64,000 bases of DNA from contig JADKBO010000026.1 of assembly GCA_016715105.1 (NCBI GenBank), positions 35,933 through 99,932 on the forward strand, written 5' to 3'. The notes below the pieces were generated by a model, which was not told the origin of the DNA, searched no databases, and worked only from the letters and a program-made list of their open reading frames with translations. This DNA is from Saprospiraceae bacterium (GTDB lineage Bacteria; Bacteroidota; Bacteroidia; Chitinophagales; Saprospiraceae). A program made the position numbers and the translations under genes. Positions 9,636-18,660 of the stretch are shown here, one piece after another; positions within the stretch are counted from its first letter, which is position 1, and each line of letters begins with the position of its first letter.

Positions 9636-12605
9636 ATGGCTCAGAAAATAATGTCTTTTTTTTTATTGTTGAATGGTTTCCTCTTACAGGGTCAGGAAGG
9701 GTTTTTCAAAAAACTAAACTTTGATACAACCGCTGTCAAAGCTGCCACAGTCACTGGTGTTTATCAAGCTTTAGATGGCCACCTTTGGTTACTCAATAGC
9801 AACAATGAATTAAAACCCAATGATGTTATATCCACGTTATCAAAAGTAAGCGTTTATATAGATCCTGTATCCTCTTCCTATCTCACCATCAAAGGAAGCA
9901 CTAAAAATCCTTATATACTTGCATTTGCTGAAGGTGCAGACAGGGCCAAATACTTTTTCATACACCTAGACGATGATCCGGACTTAAATGCGGTGAATTC
10001 GACCATACTGCTGGCGAAATTTGATGAAAATATGGTCCAGCAATGGGTAGTAAACATTACACCAAAAAGGACAGGCATTTATCAATTTGCTACAGAAGCC
10101 AAGGTTCAGCTCCTCATTTTGCCCAACGGTGACCTCATTTGCCAATATTCAAATTATCAGGTTAATAATCAATTGAGCGAAAAAGTGATCTTGAGTCTGG
10201 ATAATAATGGACAAATTAAATGGTCAAAAACACTCAATAATGTCTTGACACAAGACATGAAAATGGTCTATCGGCTACCGAGTAATGAAATTATTTGGTC
10301 AGGTTATATTTTCAATAATGTATCGTCGCAATCGACCGTCGTCATCTATCACCTCAACTCAGCAAATGGTGAACTAAATAAAATATATGCTTTAGAAGGA
10401 TTGGTCTCTCAAGTACCAATTTCAATGCATTTGACAACGCTCAACCGGTTAGTTTTCCTTACTTCAGGTAATACGGTCATTACAACCGATGGTGTGGGTG
10501 GCTTACTTTGGGCTTATACATATAGAGACAATGAAGAATCCAGAGCACGTATGCTCAATGCCATTCCCATGAACGGCAATGCACTGGGTATCATCATCCA
10601 AAGGTTCGGATTTTTGGGTTCTGAGATGTTAAAAATCGATTTAGATGGGGATGTTTTATTGTCCCGAAGATACCATTCTTTTAGGCTCACGAATGGTCCA
10701 ATTTTTCCAGGCTTTAGCCACAATGAGATTTATGCACCTGCACAAACTCAGAATGAAGAGGGTACTGCTCAACTGCAAGGCATGGTTCACCTACACGAAG
10801 ACTTGAGTGTGAGCCCATGTGAAAAACAAGCTTTTTGTTTTGTAAAAACGCCAACTAATATGGTATTTTTTAATCATGGAAACGACTTAGTCAATTATAT
10901 TTTGGACCCTAGGAGTATAATACTCCCCAGTTTTGAATGGAAAAATTTAACATTCCAATCAGAAACACATTGTTTCTTGGGCGAACGACCTCAAGCTTCC
11001 TTCTCCACCGAGGATACGATTTGCGTAGGTGAACTTGTCAATTTTATGGAATTAAAAAACCAAAATGCAGATTCCTCCACTTGGCAAACTGTAGGAGGAA
11101 ATCCCGACAAATATTTTGGTAAAGGTCCTCCAAAACTTTCATACCTGGTTGGCGGTAATTTCACCATCCGCCATCTGATGAAAGCTGGTTGTCTGGTCGA
11201 TACTTTTGAACAAAAAATAGTGGTTTTAGAAAATCCAAAATTCAATTTACCGGATAGTATTTTTTTATGTCAGGGAAATAAGGGAATTCAAAATCTGGCA
11301 ATTTCTAATGTTACGAACTACAAATGGAGCGATGGATTCCCCAGTATTGACCGGACATTTGACAGTGAAGGTAGCTTCATACTGCAAGCAGATAATCAGG
11401 GCTTTTGTCAAATTTCAGATACAGTGTCTACAAGAAGTATTGAGCTCAATACAAACTTCCTAACTCCTAATTTACTGTGCACTGAGGATTCTATAAATTT
11501 TCTACTCCTCATCCAAGACCAAAATCCTCGCGGAACTGAATATGATTTTTTATTTGCACCTCCTCAAAGATTGAAACCTTTTCAAAATGGTTATATAGGA
11601 TTTATCAATTCTGGGAGTGTCAGTATCACCATGAAAGTGAGCTTGCAAGGATGCGAAGCGGAAATAACCAAAATGACAAATGTATTTTCGAGTCCATTTC
11701 CAATTCCAACAGATGACACTCTTGTTTGTAGCGGTATTCTTGAAATACCCATTACGGCAACCAATGCCACCTCCTGGAAATGGTCAGATAACGATACCTC
11801 CAGCATAAAGAAAATATTTGATCCTGGAATTTATCAATATACGCTTGCCAATGAGTTTTGTGAATCACAACATCAGTTAAAAGTGGGGTTTCTGGATTTT
11901 TCCGGGGAGATTCTGGCGGATTCTATCTACTGTATCAATGACAAAATAGTCATCGATTTTCAACCTAACCAATCCTACTCCAACGTAAATTATGATTGGA
12001 ATTTTTCACATAACAATCAAATAGAAAAGTACAATACCAAAAGTTTTGAAATCCTATTTGATGATGCTGGAGTCCACCAACTAACGCTCAAAGCCCAAAA
12101 GGATAATTGCATGACCCAACAAACATTTAATATTGAAGTGGTAGAATTACCAATCATAGATTTTGGGAGAGACAATCCTTCCTTATTGATCGACAGCTTA
12201 ATTCTACTGCCTACCGTAACGCCAACACAAGCTACATTGGCTTGGAAAGATGGGTATTCATTTATAGAGAGAATTGTCAGTGAACCAGGCATTTATGTGA
12301 TTACTGCATCGATTGGAACTTGTACAACTGAGGATGAAATAGAAATCAAAAGAGGTGTGGAAGTATATACCCCCAACATCCTTAAAAAAGGAGGAGCTCC
12401 GATGGAAATCAAGTTATCAGACCCAAATACCCAAATTTTGGAATTTCTCATTTTTGATAGATTTGGAAATATTGTCTACAAATCTCAAGGAGAACCGTGG
12501 GATGGTGCAAATGTGGTTCAAGGTGTATATGCATTTGCCATTCGTCTGCAGTTTGCTTCCGGAAAAGAGGAATGGCTACACGGTGATGTCACCGTTGTTG
12601 AATGA
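9636..12605 (+). CDS. Giant secreted protein with T9SS type B (CHU-like) C-terminal domain
   Basis: A protein of about 989 residues. A signal peptide (MSFFLLLNGFLLQGQ) follows ATG 9636; the TTG at 9630 is less likely. The body has beta-rich segments with repeated 'C-x-D-T-(I/V)' and 'WSDG/WKDG' elements typical of PKD/Ig-like modules in gliding-motility-associated proteins. The last ~85 residues carry the type B sorting domain: VYTPNI, then LEFLIFDRFGNIVYKS, GEPWDGANVVQGVYAFAI and a final VTVVE strand. Such domains direct export through the type IX system. Function is unknown; adhesion or surface structure is likely. It resembles the 47359-49908 protein in its tail. Confidence 0.85.
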   Translation: MAQKIMSFFLLLNGFLLQGQEGFFKKLNFDTTAVKAATVTGVYQALDGHLWLLNSNNELKPNDVISTLSKVSVYIDPVSSSYLTIKGSTKNPYILAFAEGADRAKYFFIHLDDDPDLNAVNSTILLAKFDENMVQQWVVNITPKRTGIYQFATEAKVQLLILPNGDLICQYSNYQVNNQLSEKVILSLDNNGQIKWSKTLNNVLTQDMKMVYRLPSNEIIWSGYIFNNVSSQSTVVIYHLNSANGELNKIYALEGLVSQVPISMHLTTLNRLVFLTSGNTVITTDGVGGLLWAYTYRDNEESRARMLNAIPMNGNALGIIIQRFGFLGSEMLKIDLDGDVLLSRRYHSFRLTNGPIFPGFSHNEIYAPAQTQNEEGTAQLQGMVHLHEDLSVSPCEKQAFCFVKTPTNMVFFNHGNDLVNYILDPRSIILPSFEWKNLTFQSETHCFLGERPQASFSTEDTICVGELVNFMELKNQNADSSTWQTVGGNPDKYFGKGPPKLSYLVGGNFTIRHLMKAGCLVDTFEQKIVVLENPKFNLPDSIFLCQGNKGIQNLAISNVTNYKWSDGFPSIDRTFDSEGSFILQADNQGFCQISDTVSTRSIELNTNFLTPNLLCTEDSINFLLLIQDQNPRGTEYDFLFAPPQRLKPFQNGYIGFINSGSVSITMKVSLQGCEAEITKMTNVFSSPFPIPTDDTLVCSGILEIPITATNATSWKWSDNDTSSIKKIFDPGIYQYTLANEFCESQHQLKVGFLDFSGEILADSIYCINDKIVIDFQPNQSYSNVNYDWNFSHNNQIEKYNTKSFEILFDDAGVHQLTLKAQKDNCMTQQTFNIEVVELPIIDFGRDNPSLLIDSLILLPTVTPTQATLAWKDGYSFIERIVSEPGIYVITASIGTCTTEDEIEIKRGVEVYTPNILKKGGAPMEIKLSDPNTQILEFLIFDRFGNIVYKSQGEPWDGANVVQGVYAFAIRLQFASGKEEWLHGDVTVVE

Positions 12606-12644
12606 TGTTTATATTAGACTGAGATCGGAAATCGGAAATTTTGG

Positions 12645-12672
12645 CCACGAGCTTCGAGCCACGAGCTTCGAG
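12645..12672. repeat. 14-bp tandem duplication
   Basis: CCACGAGCTTCGAG occurs twice in direct succession (12645-12658 and 12659-12672), just after the T9SS gene. Each unit contains the near-palindrome CGAGCTTCGAG. The related word GCTCGAAGCTCGAGG occurs in opposite orientation near 47045-47060. Confidence 0.7.
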
Positions 12673-12752
12673 AATGCTTTTTTTTAGATAAGATTAGCTT
12701 TAGTTCAAAATAATCAATGCAATTTTAGAAACAGTCCTTTGAAAAATAATTA

Positions 12753-14246
12753 CTATTTAGAAAAAACCCTCTCCCCAATCAAATACAACCTCCACCCATC
12801 ACCATAATCCGACACCAAAGTGAGCTCATGATTTTTTTTCAAAAACTCCCAATTAATCATCGGATTCAGACCCTTCCATTGCAACATCAATTTATCCTCA
12901 TTGAATAAGACAAAATCACCTGGATTAAAAGTGGTGATAACCTCCTTAAATAAATTGATACTTTTGAAAGGAATTCCCCGAGACTTCAATGCAACATCAA
13001 TGTCAAAACTATACAAGATTCTAGAATCCTTTTCCGAAGAAACAATTGTAGATTGATTATTTAAATGCTCCACAATCCGTTTCTCCAAGGCCATTCTTTT
13101 CATACTCGGTAACATTGCCCTTCCAAATAATAAAGCCTGAAATATTACCAGAGAAATTAAAATCCAAAATTTATATTTCTCAACCACCTTATTGGAGAAA
13201 TGAGCATATCCATAAAAGCAAAGAATTAAGACATAAGGAAAAATAATTAATAAATGTCTAGAGTTTTGATCAGGATTCCCAGCTAAGAAAATTGCATATG
13301 TTAAATAACTGATGGCTATCAACAAGTTTAATGGCAACCAACTCTTTTTATCTTGAAATAATTTATAAACAAAAACAAAGCCCAAAAACATAAACCCTAA
13401 ATGAAAAAAAGGCGAAAAAATAAATGCGATATTGGGAATTGTATGATTAGTAATTCCATCACTGGTCTGGAAACTATTGGCAAATGCATTGGTCCACGAC
13501 CATTCAGTAATTCCATGATGATTCAAAAAAGCAACATCACCACATTTGAACAAATCATGGATAAAATAAACAATAACAGGCAAAATCAAGACTAATAAAT
13601 GACTCAGCTTCCTTACACTTTTTATCCAGACATAAATGCCATACAGGGCTAAAGGAAGCAAAGCAACAATTACCGGATACCTTACCAAAACACCCAAACA
13701 AAGACCCAATACGCCCATTGTCAAAGAAAGAAAACGATACTTTTGGGAATAATCATAAAAGTAATACGCACTAAAAGTCACCCAAAAACTAGCAAACATA
13801 TCCGAACTGGTAACCATTGCAGCGCGCAGGAAATATGGAGCAAAAACACCAAATATGAGTAGATAAGAAAAAACAATTCGGTCATCATGTTTTACTTCTT
13901 CCCTCTTATTTTGCTCGGTTATAAATTTTTGAACATAAAAAAGTACACCCGACAAACTCAAACAGCTAACTAGTTGCATAGATAGCGGAATAGAAATTCC
14001 AAGGTAACTTAGCAATGCCCCAAACAAAGGATAACCAGGTGGCCAAAAAAAACTTCCAGGATGCGCGCCTCCATCAAACCAATTGCGAATATTTTTGGCA
14101 TAGTCCACATAAGCATAGCCATCTTGGCCCGCCATTCCATCAAATCCAAGTAAACGTAAAATAATTAAAATGAAAATGGGAATGATAAAAAGTAAAATGC
14201 TGTATAGAACATTTGCTTCTTTACTTTTTATCCTGTTTTCTATCAT
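12753..14246 (-). CDS. Polytopic membrane glycosyltransferase, GT39/ArnT-like
   Basis: A 497-residue inner-membrane protein with 10 or more predicted helices. After the first helix a periplasmic loop holds DGMAGQDGYAYVDYAKNIR, with the acidic residues used for metal or lipid-phosphate sugar binding in GT-C enzymes, followed by FWPPGYPLFGALL, a classic element of PMT_2/ArnT relatives. The soluble C-terminal part is short. Such enzymes move a sugar from a polyprenyl-phosphate donor to a periplasmic acceptor. It is last in a four-gene run, 89 bp after the methyltransferase at 14336-15085. The acceptor is unknown. Confidence 0.7.
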   Translation of the reverse strand: MIENRIKSKEANVLYSILLFIIPIFILIILRLLGFDGMAGQDGYAYVDYAKNIRNWFDGGAHPGSFFWPPGYPLFGALLSYLGISIPLSMQLVSCLSLSGVLFYVQKFITEQNKREEVKHDDRIVFSYLLIFGVFAPYFLRAAMVTSSDMFASFWVTFSAYYFYDYSQKYRFLSLTMGVLGLCLGVLVRYPVIVALLPLALYGIYVWIKSVRKLSHLLVLILPVIVYFIHDLFKCGDVAFLNHHGITEWSWTNAFANSFQTSDGITNHTIPNIAFIFSPFFHLGFMFLGFVFVYKLFQDKKSWLPLNLLIAISYLTYAIFLAGNPDQNSRHLLIIFPYVLILCFYGYAHFSNKVVEKYKFWILISLVIFQALLFGRAMLPSMKRMALEKRIVEHLNNQSTIVSSEKDSRILYSFDIDVALKSRGIPFKSINLFKEVITTFNPGDFVLFNEDKLMLQWKGLNPMINWEFLKKNHELTLVSDYGDGWRLYLIGERVFSK

Positions 14247-14335
14247 CTAACCTTTTTTATATACGTTGATCAAAAACGAAAATACCATTGGTTTTGAAAA
14301 ATGCCCGTCAAAGTTTGACTGGATTCTAAAAATAG

Positions 14336-15085
14336 TCATACTATAATTGCCTTAATATCCGAAATTTTCCAAACCCCCAAAATCTTCCTATTCAAATTTT
14401 GTAATGAGTGTTCAATGGTGTTTTCCTCAATTACATACATTGGCTGAGGTAAATTAAATGGCGGCAAAGTCAAATTGATCGGTCTCCAATTTCCAGTGAT
14501 GATATCAACATTATTTTGATGGTCTGGAAAGGTGGTCGTCATGAGAAAGGTAGCTTTGGACTCCATCATATTTTTCAAAGAGGCAAAAATCAACTCAATA
14601 GAAAAATGCACCAAACAATCCCGGTTGATGATCAAATCACATGTGGGTAAAGCATCTTTCGTAATATCTAAGGTTTGAAATAAAATGCCGTCCCTTCCAT
14701 AAAATTGCTGATTTTTACGCACCATCTCTTCGACAATATCTGCACCAACATACTTTATATTACTCAAGTTCAAGTGTCGCATCCAATTAAAATCTCCACA
14801 GGGAATATCCAAAATGGTATGGATTTCATGATGGGAATTGAAGGTATTTATCCTTTCTATGATGCCCTTTGTATGTCCAATGGTTGATCCAGGACCAGAA
14901 ACACTTTCAGGATTATTCCAATAATTGTTTTTATAAATATAGGTGAAAACTTCCCTGATGTTTTTATTCGAAAAAGTCTTTTGTTTATAATTTTTTTTGA
15001 ATTGTTGGTACATACGGATTACCCGATTGGGCAGCCATTTTTTCATCATTCGTTTCAAACCAACCACCATTCCTTCCAAACTCAT
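14336..15085 (-). CDS. Class I SAM-dependent methyltransferase
   Basis: A 249-residue protein. Motif I is ILDIPCGDFNWMRHLNL near residues 91-107, followed by YVGADIVEEMV with the ribose-binding acidic residue, and INRDCLVHFSI as the post-II/motif IV region. The basic N-terminal stretch (KRMMKKWLPNRVIRMYQQFKK, about residues 10-30, split across a helix) may contact a membrane or a partner. The start overlaps the stop of the GT39-like gene at 15082 by 4 bp (ATGA type), implying translational coupling. The substrate is probably a sugar or glycan intermediate, inferred from the neighbours only. Confidence 0.7.
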   Translation of the reverse strand: MSLEGMVVGLKRMMKKWLPNRVIRMYQQFKKNYKQKTFSNKNIREVFTYIYKNNYWNNPESVSGPGSTIGHTKGIIERINTFNSHHEIHTILDIPCGDFNWMRHLNLSNIKYVGADIVEEMVRKNQQFYGRDGILFQTLDITKDALPTCDLIINRDCLVHFSIELIFASLKNMMESKATFLMTTTFPDHQNNVDIITGNWRPINLTLPPFNLPQPMYVIEENTIEHSLQNLNRKILGVWKISDIKAIIV

Positions 15086-16560
15086 TTACTTAATTGATAA
15101 AGATAGAAATATTGATCATTAGATTGGAGTGATATTTTTTCAAGTTTGACAGTGTGCTTTATATTATTCAAAAAGTTAGCAGGCAATTTATTTCCAATAT
15201 AAGCCCAGTATTTGGCACTTTCATTGTTTGTCAATTGTTCAAGTACAGAATTATTCAAAGCAGCCTCCTCAATAGACCAACCTCGCCTTTTAGATCGGTA
15301 TAAAATATTAGGATTTCTACAATCCATATTTTTATACGTCACTATGACCAAATCACTCTCTGCGGTATTTGTGTTGATCAAATGAGCTATTTCAACATAA
15401 TCCTTTGGAATTTTATAATAGGCCCATTCTGCATATCCAAAGTTTAAACATGCCAATAAACCAATAGATAGATAGACATTTATTCCATATTTAGCGTACA
15501 ACTTTTGTATACCCAAACCAATTACCAAAGCCACTGGTGCCAGCAATGGGATTTGATAATAATTGTGCACAAAATTTAAATTGAAAAAAATCAACACAAA
15601 GATTACAACACCGGCCAACCAAAAATATAAAATGGACCGGTTGTTTACATTTCTAATTTGAAAACCTCCAAACAAAAGGAATACCATTCCCCCCAAACCC
15701 GCCACGTCCAAGATGCCCCGACTCAATAATATTTTCCAAGGATATAAACTCAATCTTTGAGTCAAACCTCCGAAATACCAACCCACACTTTGTGTCATTG
15801 GATGGTAGTGCAGTATAAAATCCCAATTGGGCGAAAGACTATTTACTGCATAAACGTGCTTTTGCCACAGGATAAATGCAGCAATCGGAATCAAGAATAA
15901 AATTCCATATTTAGCAAACCATTTCCATTGCTTTTGCAAATGGAGGTAAGCCAACATGGGCAAACAGAAATAAAAAGCATAGGGGATTTTTATAAGGAAA
16001 GCCAATATACAAGCAATTACACTGATGATCAGTGGTGCCAGCTTCTTTTGTTGAATGGCCAGCAGAAAGTAATAAAACATGGCATGACTACACATGATTA
16101 CAAAGAAATCTATGTGTATGGCTCTTGAATAAAAAAAACTCAAAGGCAAAGCCAAATAGACCAACGTTGAGATTCTACTCAGTTCCTGTCCGAAAAGAAA
16201 ATCTACAACTTTATATAAATAGTAAATTGCCCCCATAAAGAAACTCAGGAAAATGAATCTGGCTAGAGGAATCGATTCAGTAAAAAGTTGGTAAAAAATA
16301 GCTACAATGGCTTCTGGTAGTGGAAATTCCAGAATGACCGTATCGGAAGCTCCCATCCAACAAACAGCCGGGTATAAAAGATCAACGCCATTTTTATAAA
16401 AGTCGTAAATATAAAAAGCGGTATCACTCTGTCTCCAATCATGCGGAGCATCAAGTTCTGTCCCGAAGTGCAAAAAACGCAAAGCGATCAAAACACATGC
16501 GAGTACAAAAAATGAAGATTGACTCATCTTTTTGATCATTACCGCACTATTTTTATCCAA
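15082..16560 (-). CDS. Polytopic membrane glycosyltransferase, GT39-like
   Basis: A 492-residue inner-membrane protein with about 11-12 helices. The first periplasmic loop contains LDAPHDWRQSDTAFYIYDF with the acidic pair typical of GT-C enzymes, and EFPLPEAIVAIFYQLF follows, as in bacterial PMT_2 relatives. It overlaps the preceding methyltransferase by 22 bp and the next one by 4 bp, so the four genes 17297-12753 form one transcription unit. It is distinct in sequence from the second GT39-like protein at 12753-14246, so the two are not simple duplicates. Likely role: adding a lipid-linked sugar to a cell-surface glycan or protein. Confidence 0.7.
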   Translation of the reverse strand: MDKNSAVMIKKMSQSSFFVLACVLIALRFLHFGTELDAPHDWRQSDTAFYIYDFYKNGVDLLYPAVCWMGASDTVILEFPLPEAIVAIFYQLFTESIPLARFIFLSFFMGAIYYLYKVVDFLFGQELSRISTLVYLALPLSFFYSRAIHIDFFVIMCSHAMFYYFLLAIQQKKLAPLIISVIACILAFLIKIPYAFYFCLPMLAYLHLQKQWKWFAKYGILFLIPIAAFILWQKHVYAVNSLSPNWDFILHYHPMTQSVGWYFGGLTQRLSLYPWKILLSRGILDVAGLGGMVFLLFGGFQIRNVNNRSILYFWLAGVVIFVLIFFNLNFVHNYYQIPLLAPVALVIGLGIQKLYAKYGINVYLSIGLLACLNFGYAEWAYYKIPKDYVEIAHLINTNTAESDLVIVTYKNMDCRNPNILYRSKRRGWSIEEAALNNSVLEQLTNNESAKYWAYIGNKLPANFLNNIKHTVKLEKISLQSNDQYFYLYQLSK

Positions 16561-17297
16561 GGGAATGGAGAATCATTTTTGAATATCTTCCTTCCGATTC
16601 TTGAAATTAGCAGATCGGGTTGGTAAAGTTTTTCATAATTGAACTTTTCAAAAGCTTCCCAGGAATGATGGTGATAATCATAACCAGCAAGTTGCATTTC
16701 CTCGTAATATAGTCTGCTGCGTGCTTTCGCTGCTTCCACATCATTTGAATGATATATGGGACTGTCCAAGATGTGCACTTCACCCAAAGGTTTGAGTAAT
16801 TCAATTAATCGCTCAATCAATAAATCTACCCTGGGAAAATACTGGATGGCACTGTTGATGGTCACCACATCAAAATGCGCTTTCGGTAATTCCGCTGTAA
16901 AAATATCTCCGTAAGCAAATTTACATCGGCTGCCAATTGTGAGCCTTGCCGCTTGTTTGAGTTCCAATAGATTAATATCCAAACCCAATACTTCCCGATG
17001 ATCTGCATGCGTCAACAACTTTGTAAACCAACCATTCCCACAACCGAGGTCAAGTACATTTAAAATTGGTTTTTTATTTAAATAGGATACAACCCTTTCA
17101 GCAGATTTTTTTCTGATTTGCCATTCTTGATATTGGGGATGTGAAGCGTTTATGGCAGGCAGCAATTTTACTTCTTCATCCGTATAAATTCTATTTTCCT
17201 TTTGTCTGATTGCCAAATAATGGTCTTCAAAATGGGTGTCAACTTCATTCAATAAATACACACCTTCCCGTGAATTAAAAGTTTTTAAAAACTCCAT
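16539..17297 (-). CDS. Class I SAM-dependent methyltransferase (Methyltransf_11/25 type)
   Basis: A 252-residue protein, first gene of the minus-strand glycan operon. Motif I VLDLGCGNGWFTKLLTHAD lies near residues 81-99, LGLDINLLEL gives the acidic residue, and FDVVTINSAIQYFPRVD is the motif II region. A C-terminal extension with HHHHSWEAFEKFN-type aromatic/His residues may form part of the acceptor site. The start ATG at 17297 is followed by a good reading frame. No clear -7 box was seen upstream. The 22-bp overlap with the next gene indicates coupled translation. Confidence 0.75.
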   Translation of the reverse strand: MEFLKTFNSREGVYLLNEVDTHFEDHYLAIRQKENRIYTDEEVKLLPAINASHPQYQEWQIRKKSAERVVSYLNKKPILNVLDLGCGNGWFTKLLTHADHREVLGLDINLLELKQAARLTIGSRCKFAYGDIFTAELPKAHFDVVTINSAIQYFPRVDLLIERLIELLKPLGEVHILDSPIYHSNDVEAAKARSRLYYEEMQLAGYDYHHHSWEAFEKFNYEKLYQPDLLISRIGRKIFKNDSPFPWIKIVR

Positions 17298-17461
17298 AAC
17301 TTATTGATTGAAGCAGTGGACATTATTCGTACTATTTTATTGCAAAAAGCAATGAAGATCATAAGTTCCTAAAATCAGGTGTTTTGACCTCACAACAGGC
17401 AATTTTACAAAAATAAAATGGGAAAGCTTGGGAAAAGTGTTTATTGAATAAAATAGAAATC

Positions 17462-17500
17462 CCAGCTAATATCATACGGCTTGTTGCGCCGTCGGCTACA
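17462..17500 (-). repeat. attC-like half site A
   Basis: Read on the minus strand, GCAACAAGCCGTATGATATT then AGCTGGG closely matches the left half of the element at 18332-18394 (GCTAACAAGCGGTATAACGT, then CAGCTGGG). The right half is missing or degraded. It lies just after the 28-codon gene remnant, where a cassette recombination site would be expected. Confidence 0.4.
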
Positions 17501-17515
17501 AAATCTCACAAAAGT

Positions 17516-17602
17516 TTACCAACTTATCTCATTAAAATACCAAATCAATTTTTCATTTGTATCTAAATGTTCTTGAAGTTCTGATATCAAATTGAAATCC
17601 AT
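17516..17602 (-). pseudogene. Stub of a cassette gene (28 codons)
   Basis: ATG at 17602 opens MDFNLISELQEHLDTNEKLI then WYFNEISW and stops at 17516. The pattern 'ELQ-x2-L-x3-EKLIW' resembles the very N-terminus of small membrane PH-domain-like proteins common in Bacteroidota, which normally run for about 150 residues or more. Here the frame ends right after the Trp, so I read it as a remnant left by deletion. The family link is from memory of the pattern and is tentative. Confidence 0.35.
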
Positions 17603-17734
17603 AATTTTAAGTTTAATTCTTAAGTTCTCCTGTTTATATGTATCCTGTCTTTACAATTACTTCCAACAGTCAAGCATATGCAAAGTGCGGGGTTTTGGAG
17701 TGATTCACTGTCCACTCAAAGTAAAGTTTCAAGA

Positions 17735-17790
17735 GTAAAAATGCTCATTTTTAGCGGTTCAGCCCGCATCAAGCTTATACAATGTTAGCG
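17735..17790 (-). repeat. attC-like site C
   Basis: On the minus strand GCTAACATTGTATAAGC begins at the very stop codon of the VOC pseudogene (CGC TAA C), like the GCTAACAAGCGGTATAA start of site B. A GC-rich centre (GATGCGGGCTGAACCGC) and a complementary-looking TTTTTAGCGG region follow. Symmetry is poorer than in site B. Confidence 0.35.
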
Positions 17791-18291
17791 GTTCTTGCCA
17801 CTGTTTGCAGGCATTGCTTCTATAACGTGTATTTCGTTTCCATCAGGGTCTTGTATCATGATAGTTTTTGCACCGTAGGGCATTCTTTCAATAATAGGTT
17901 GCTCGTATTTGCCAGATTTGTAATCGTTGCTCACCTCCATAAGCCTCCTTCAGAAAAGCATCCATAGAAATTACCATAAACCGAAGTGTACAAAACCAAC
18001 ATATTTTGGTCCGGTAGGTACGTCACTGATAATTTCAGTCGTGACGTTGACCCACTGTGACAAATGGAGTTCAATGCCATCACTAAATCTCAACCATTTT
18101 ACAATGTATTGGGGGCTTGGAGGAAAGGGATACGGTATAGTGTCAGCCTGAAAGACTTTGGTGTAAAAATCTACACTACTTTCCAAATTCTTTACATCCA
18201 ATAAAGTATGGTTATACCAGGCAGTACTTTTTTGGGCAATCGCAAAGGATGCGTTAAAGAAAAGGAGTAGAAGGAGGAAAGACCTTATCAT
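17785..18291 (-). pseudogene. Exported VOC/glyoxalase-fold protein, frameshifted
   Basis: The frame from 18291 has a signal peptide (MIRSFLLLLLFFNASFAIAQ) and the start of a VOC domain (WYNHTLLDVKNLESSVDFYT, then VGFVHFGLW) and stops at 17971. The rest of the domain continues in other frames: VISMDAFLKEAYGGEQ immediately after, then SNDYKSGKYEQPIIERMPYG and MIQDPDGNEIHVIEAM to a stop at 17785. Two frame changes are needed, one near 17971-17976 and one near 17930. The whole would be about 165 residues, normal for one VOC unit. It could be real decay or sequencing error; decay fits the surroundings. Confidence 0.65.
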
Positions 18292-18331
18292 TGTTTTAGA
18301 TTTTTCTTACAAAGTGAAGATGAAGCATGAT

Positions 18332-18394
18332 GCTAATCCAGCGGTATGCGGCGACTGTGGCGATAGCCCAGCTGACGTTATACCGCTTGTTAGC
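18332..18394 (-). repeat. attC-like inverted repeat B
   Basis: A 63-nt imperfect palindrome. The outer arms GCTAA (18332-18336) and TTAGC (18390-18394) and the inner arms AGCGGTAT (18340-18347) and ATACCGCT (18380-18387) are exact complements. The spacers between them are 3 and 2 nt, leaving one unpaired base as in integron attC sites. The GC-rich centre stands out from the AT-rich background. It sits between the end of the ORF at 18442 and the start of the VOC pseudogene. Confidence 0.5.
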
Positions 18395-18441
18395 CTTCGT
18401 TTAGTGGTTTTTTCTATCTTTTATTGCATGGATCCGACCTT

Positions 18442-18633
18442 TCATTCTAATTCCTGGTTAATCAAATCATTGATTTCAGTTGCTTGTATCTTTAAATCCT
18501 TATAAAAATGAAGCAGATTACTGTGTTTATTCAAAAACATAAGTTGAAATGTTTCCATCAATTTAAATTCATAGGAAGTGGGTTTGTTGATAAAACTAAA
18601 GTCTTTCTTGTAATTCAATGAGTTCAACTGCAA
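18442..18633 (-). CDS. Small hypothetical ORF, possibly a cassette gene fragment
   Basis: 63 codons from a TTG at 18633; an in-frame stop lies two codons further upstream. The protein is highly charged and helical (ETFQLMFLNKHSNLLHFYKD then LKIQATEINDLINQELE), without motifs I recognise. It ends 48 bp before the attC-like site B, the expected place for a cassette-borne gene. It may be the 3' end of a longer gene that has lost its start. Confidence 0.3.
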   Translation of the reverse strand: MQLNSLNYKKDFSFINKPTSYEFKLMETFQLMFLNKHSNLLHFYKDLKIQATEINDLINQELE

Positions 18634-18660
18634 AACATATCAACGTTCCAGGGATATTGC

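Noticed and set aside
17782..18151. Plus-strand ORFs at the VOC pseudogene
   Set aside because: They are antisense to a recognisable VOC domain.
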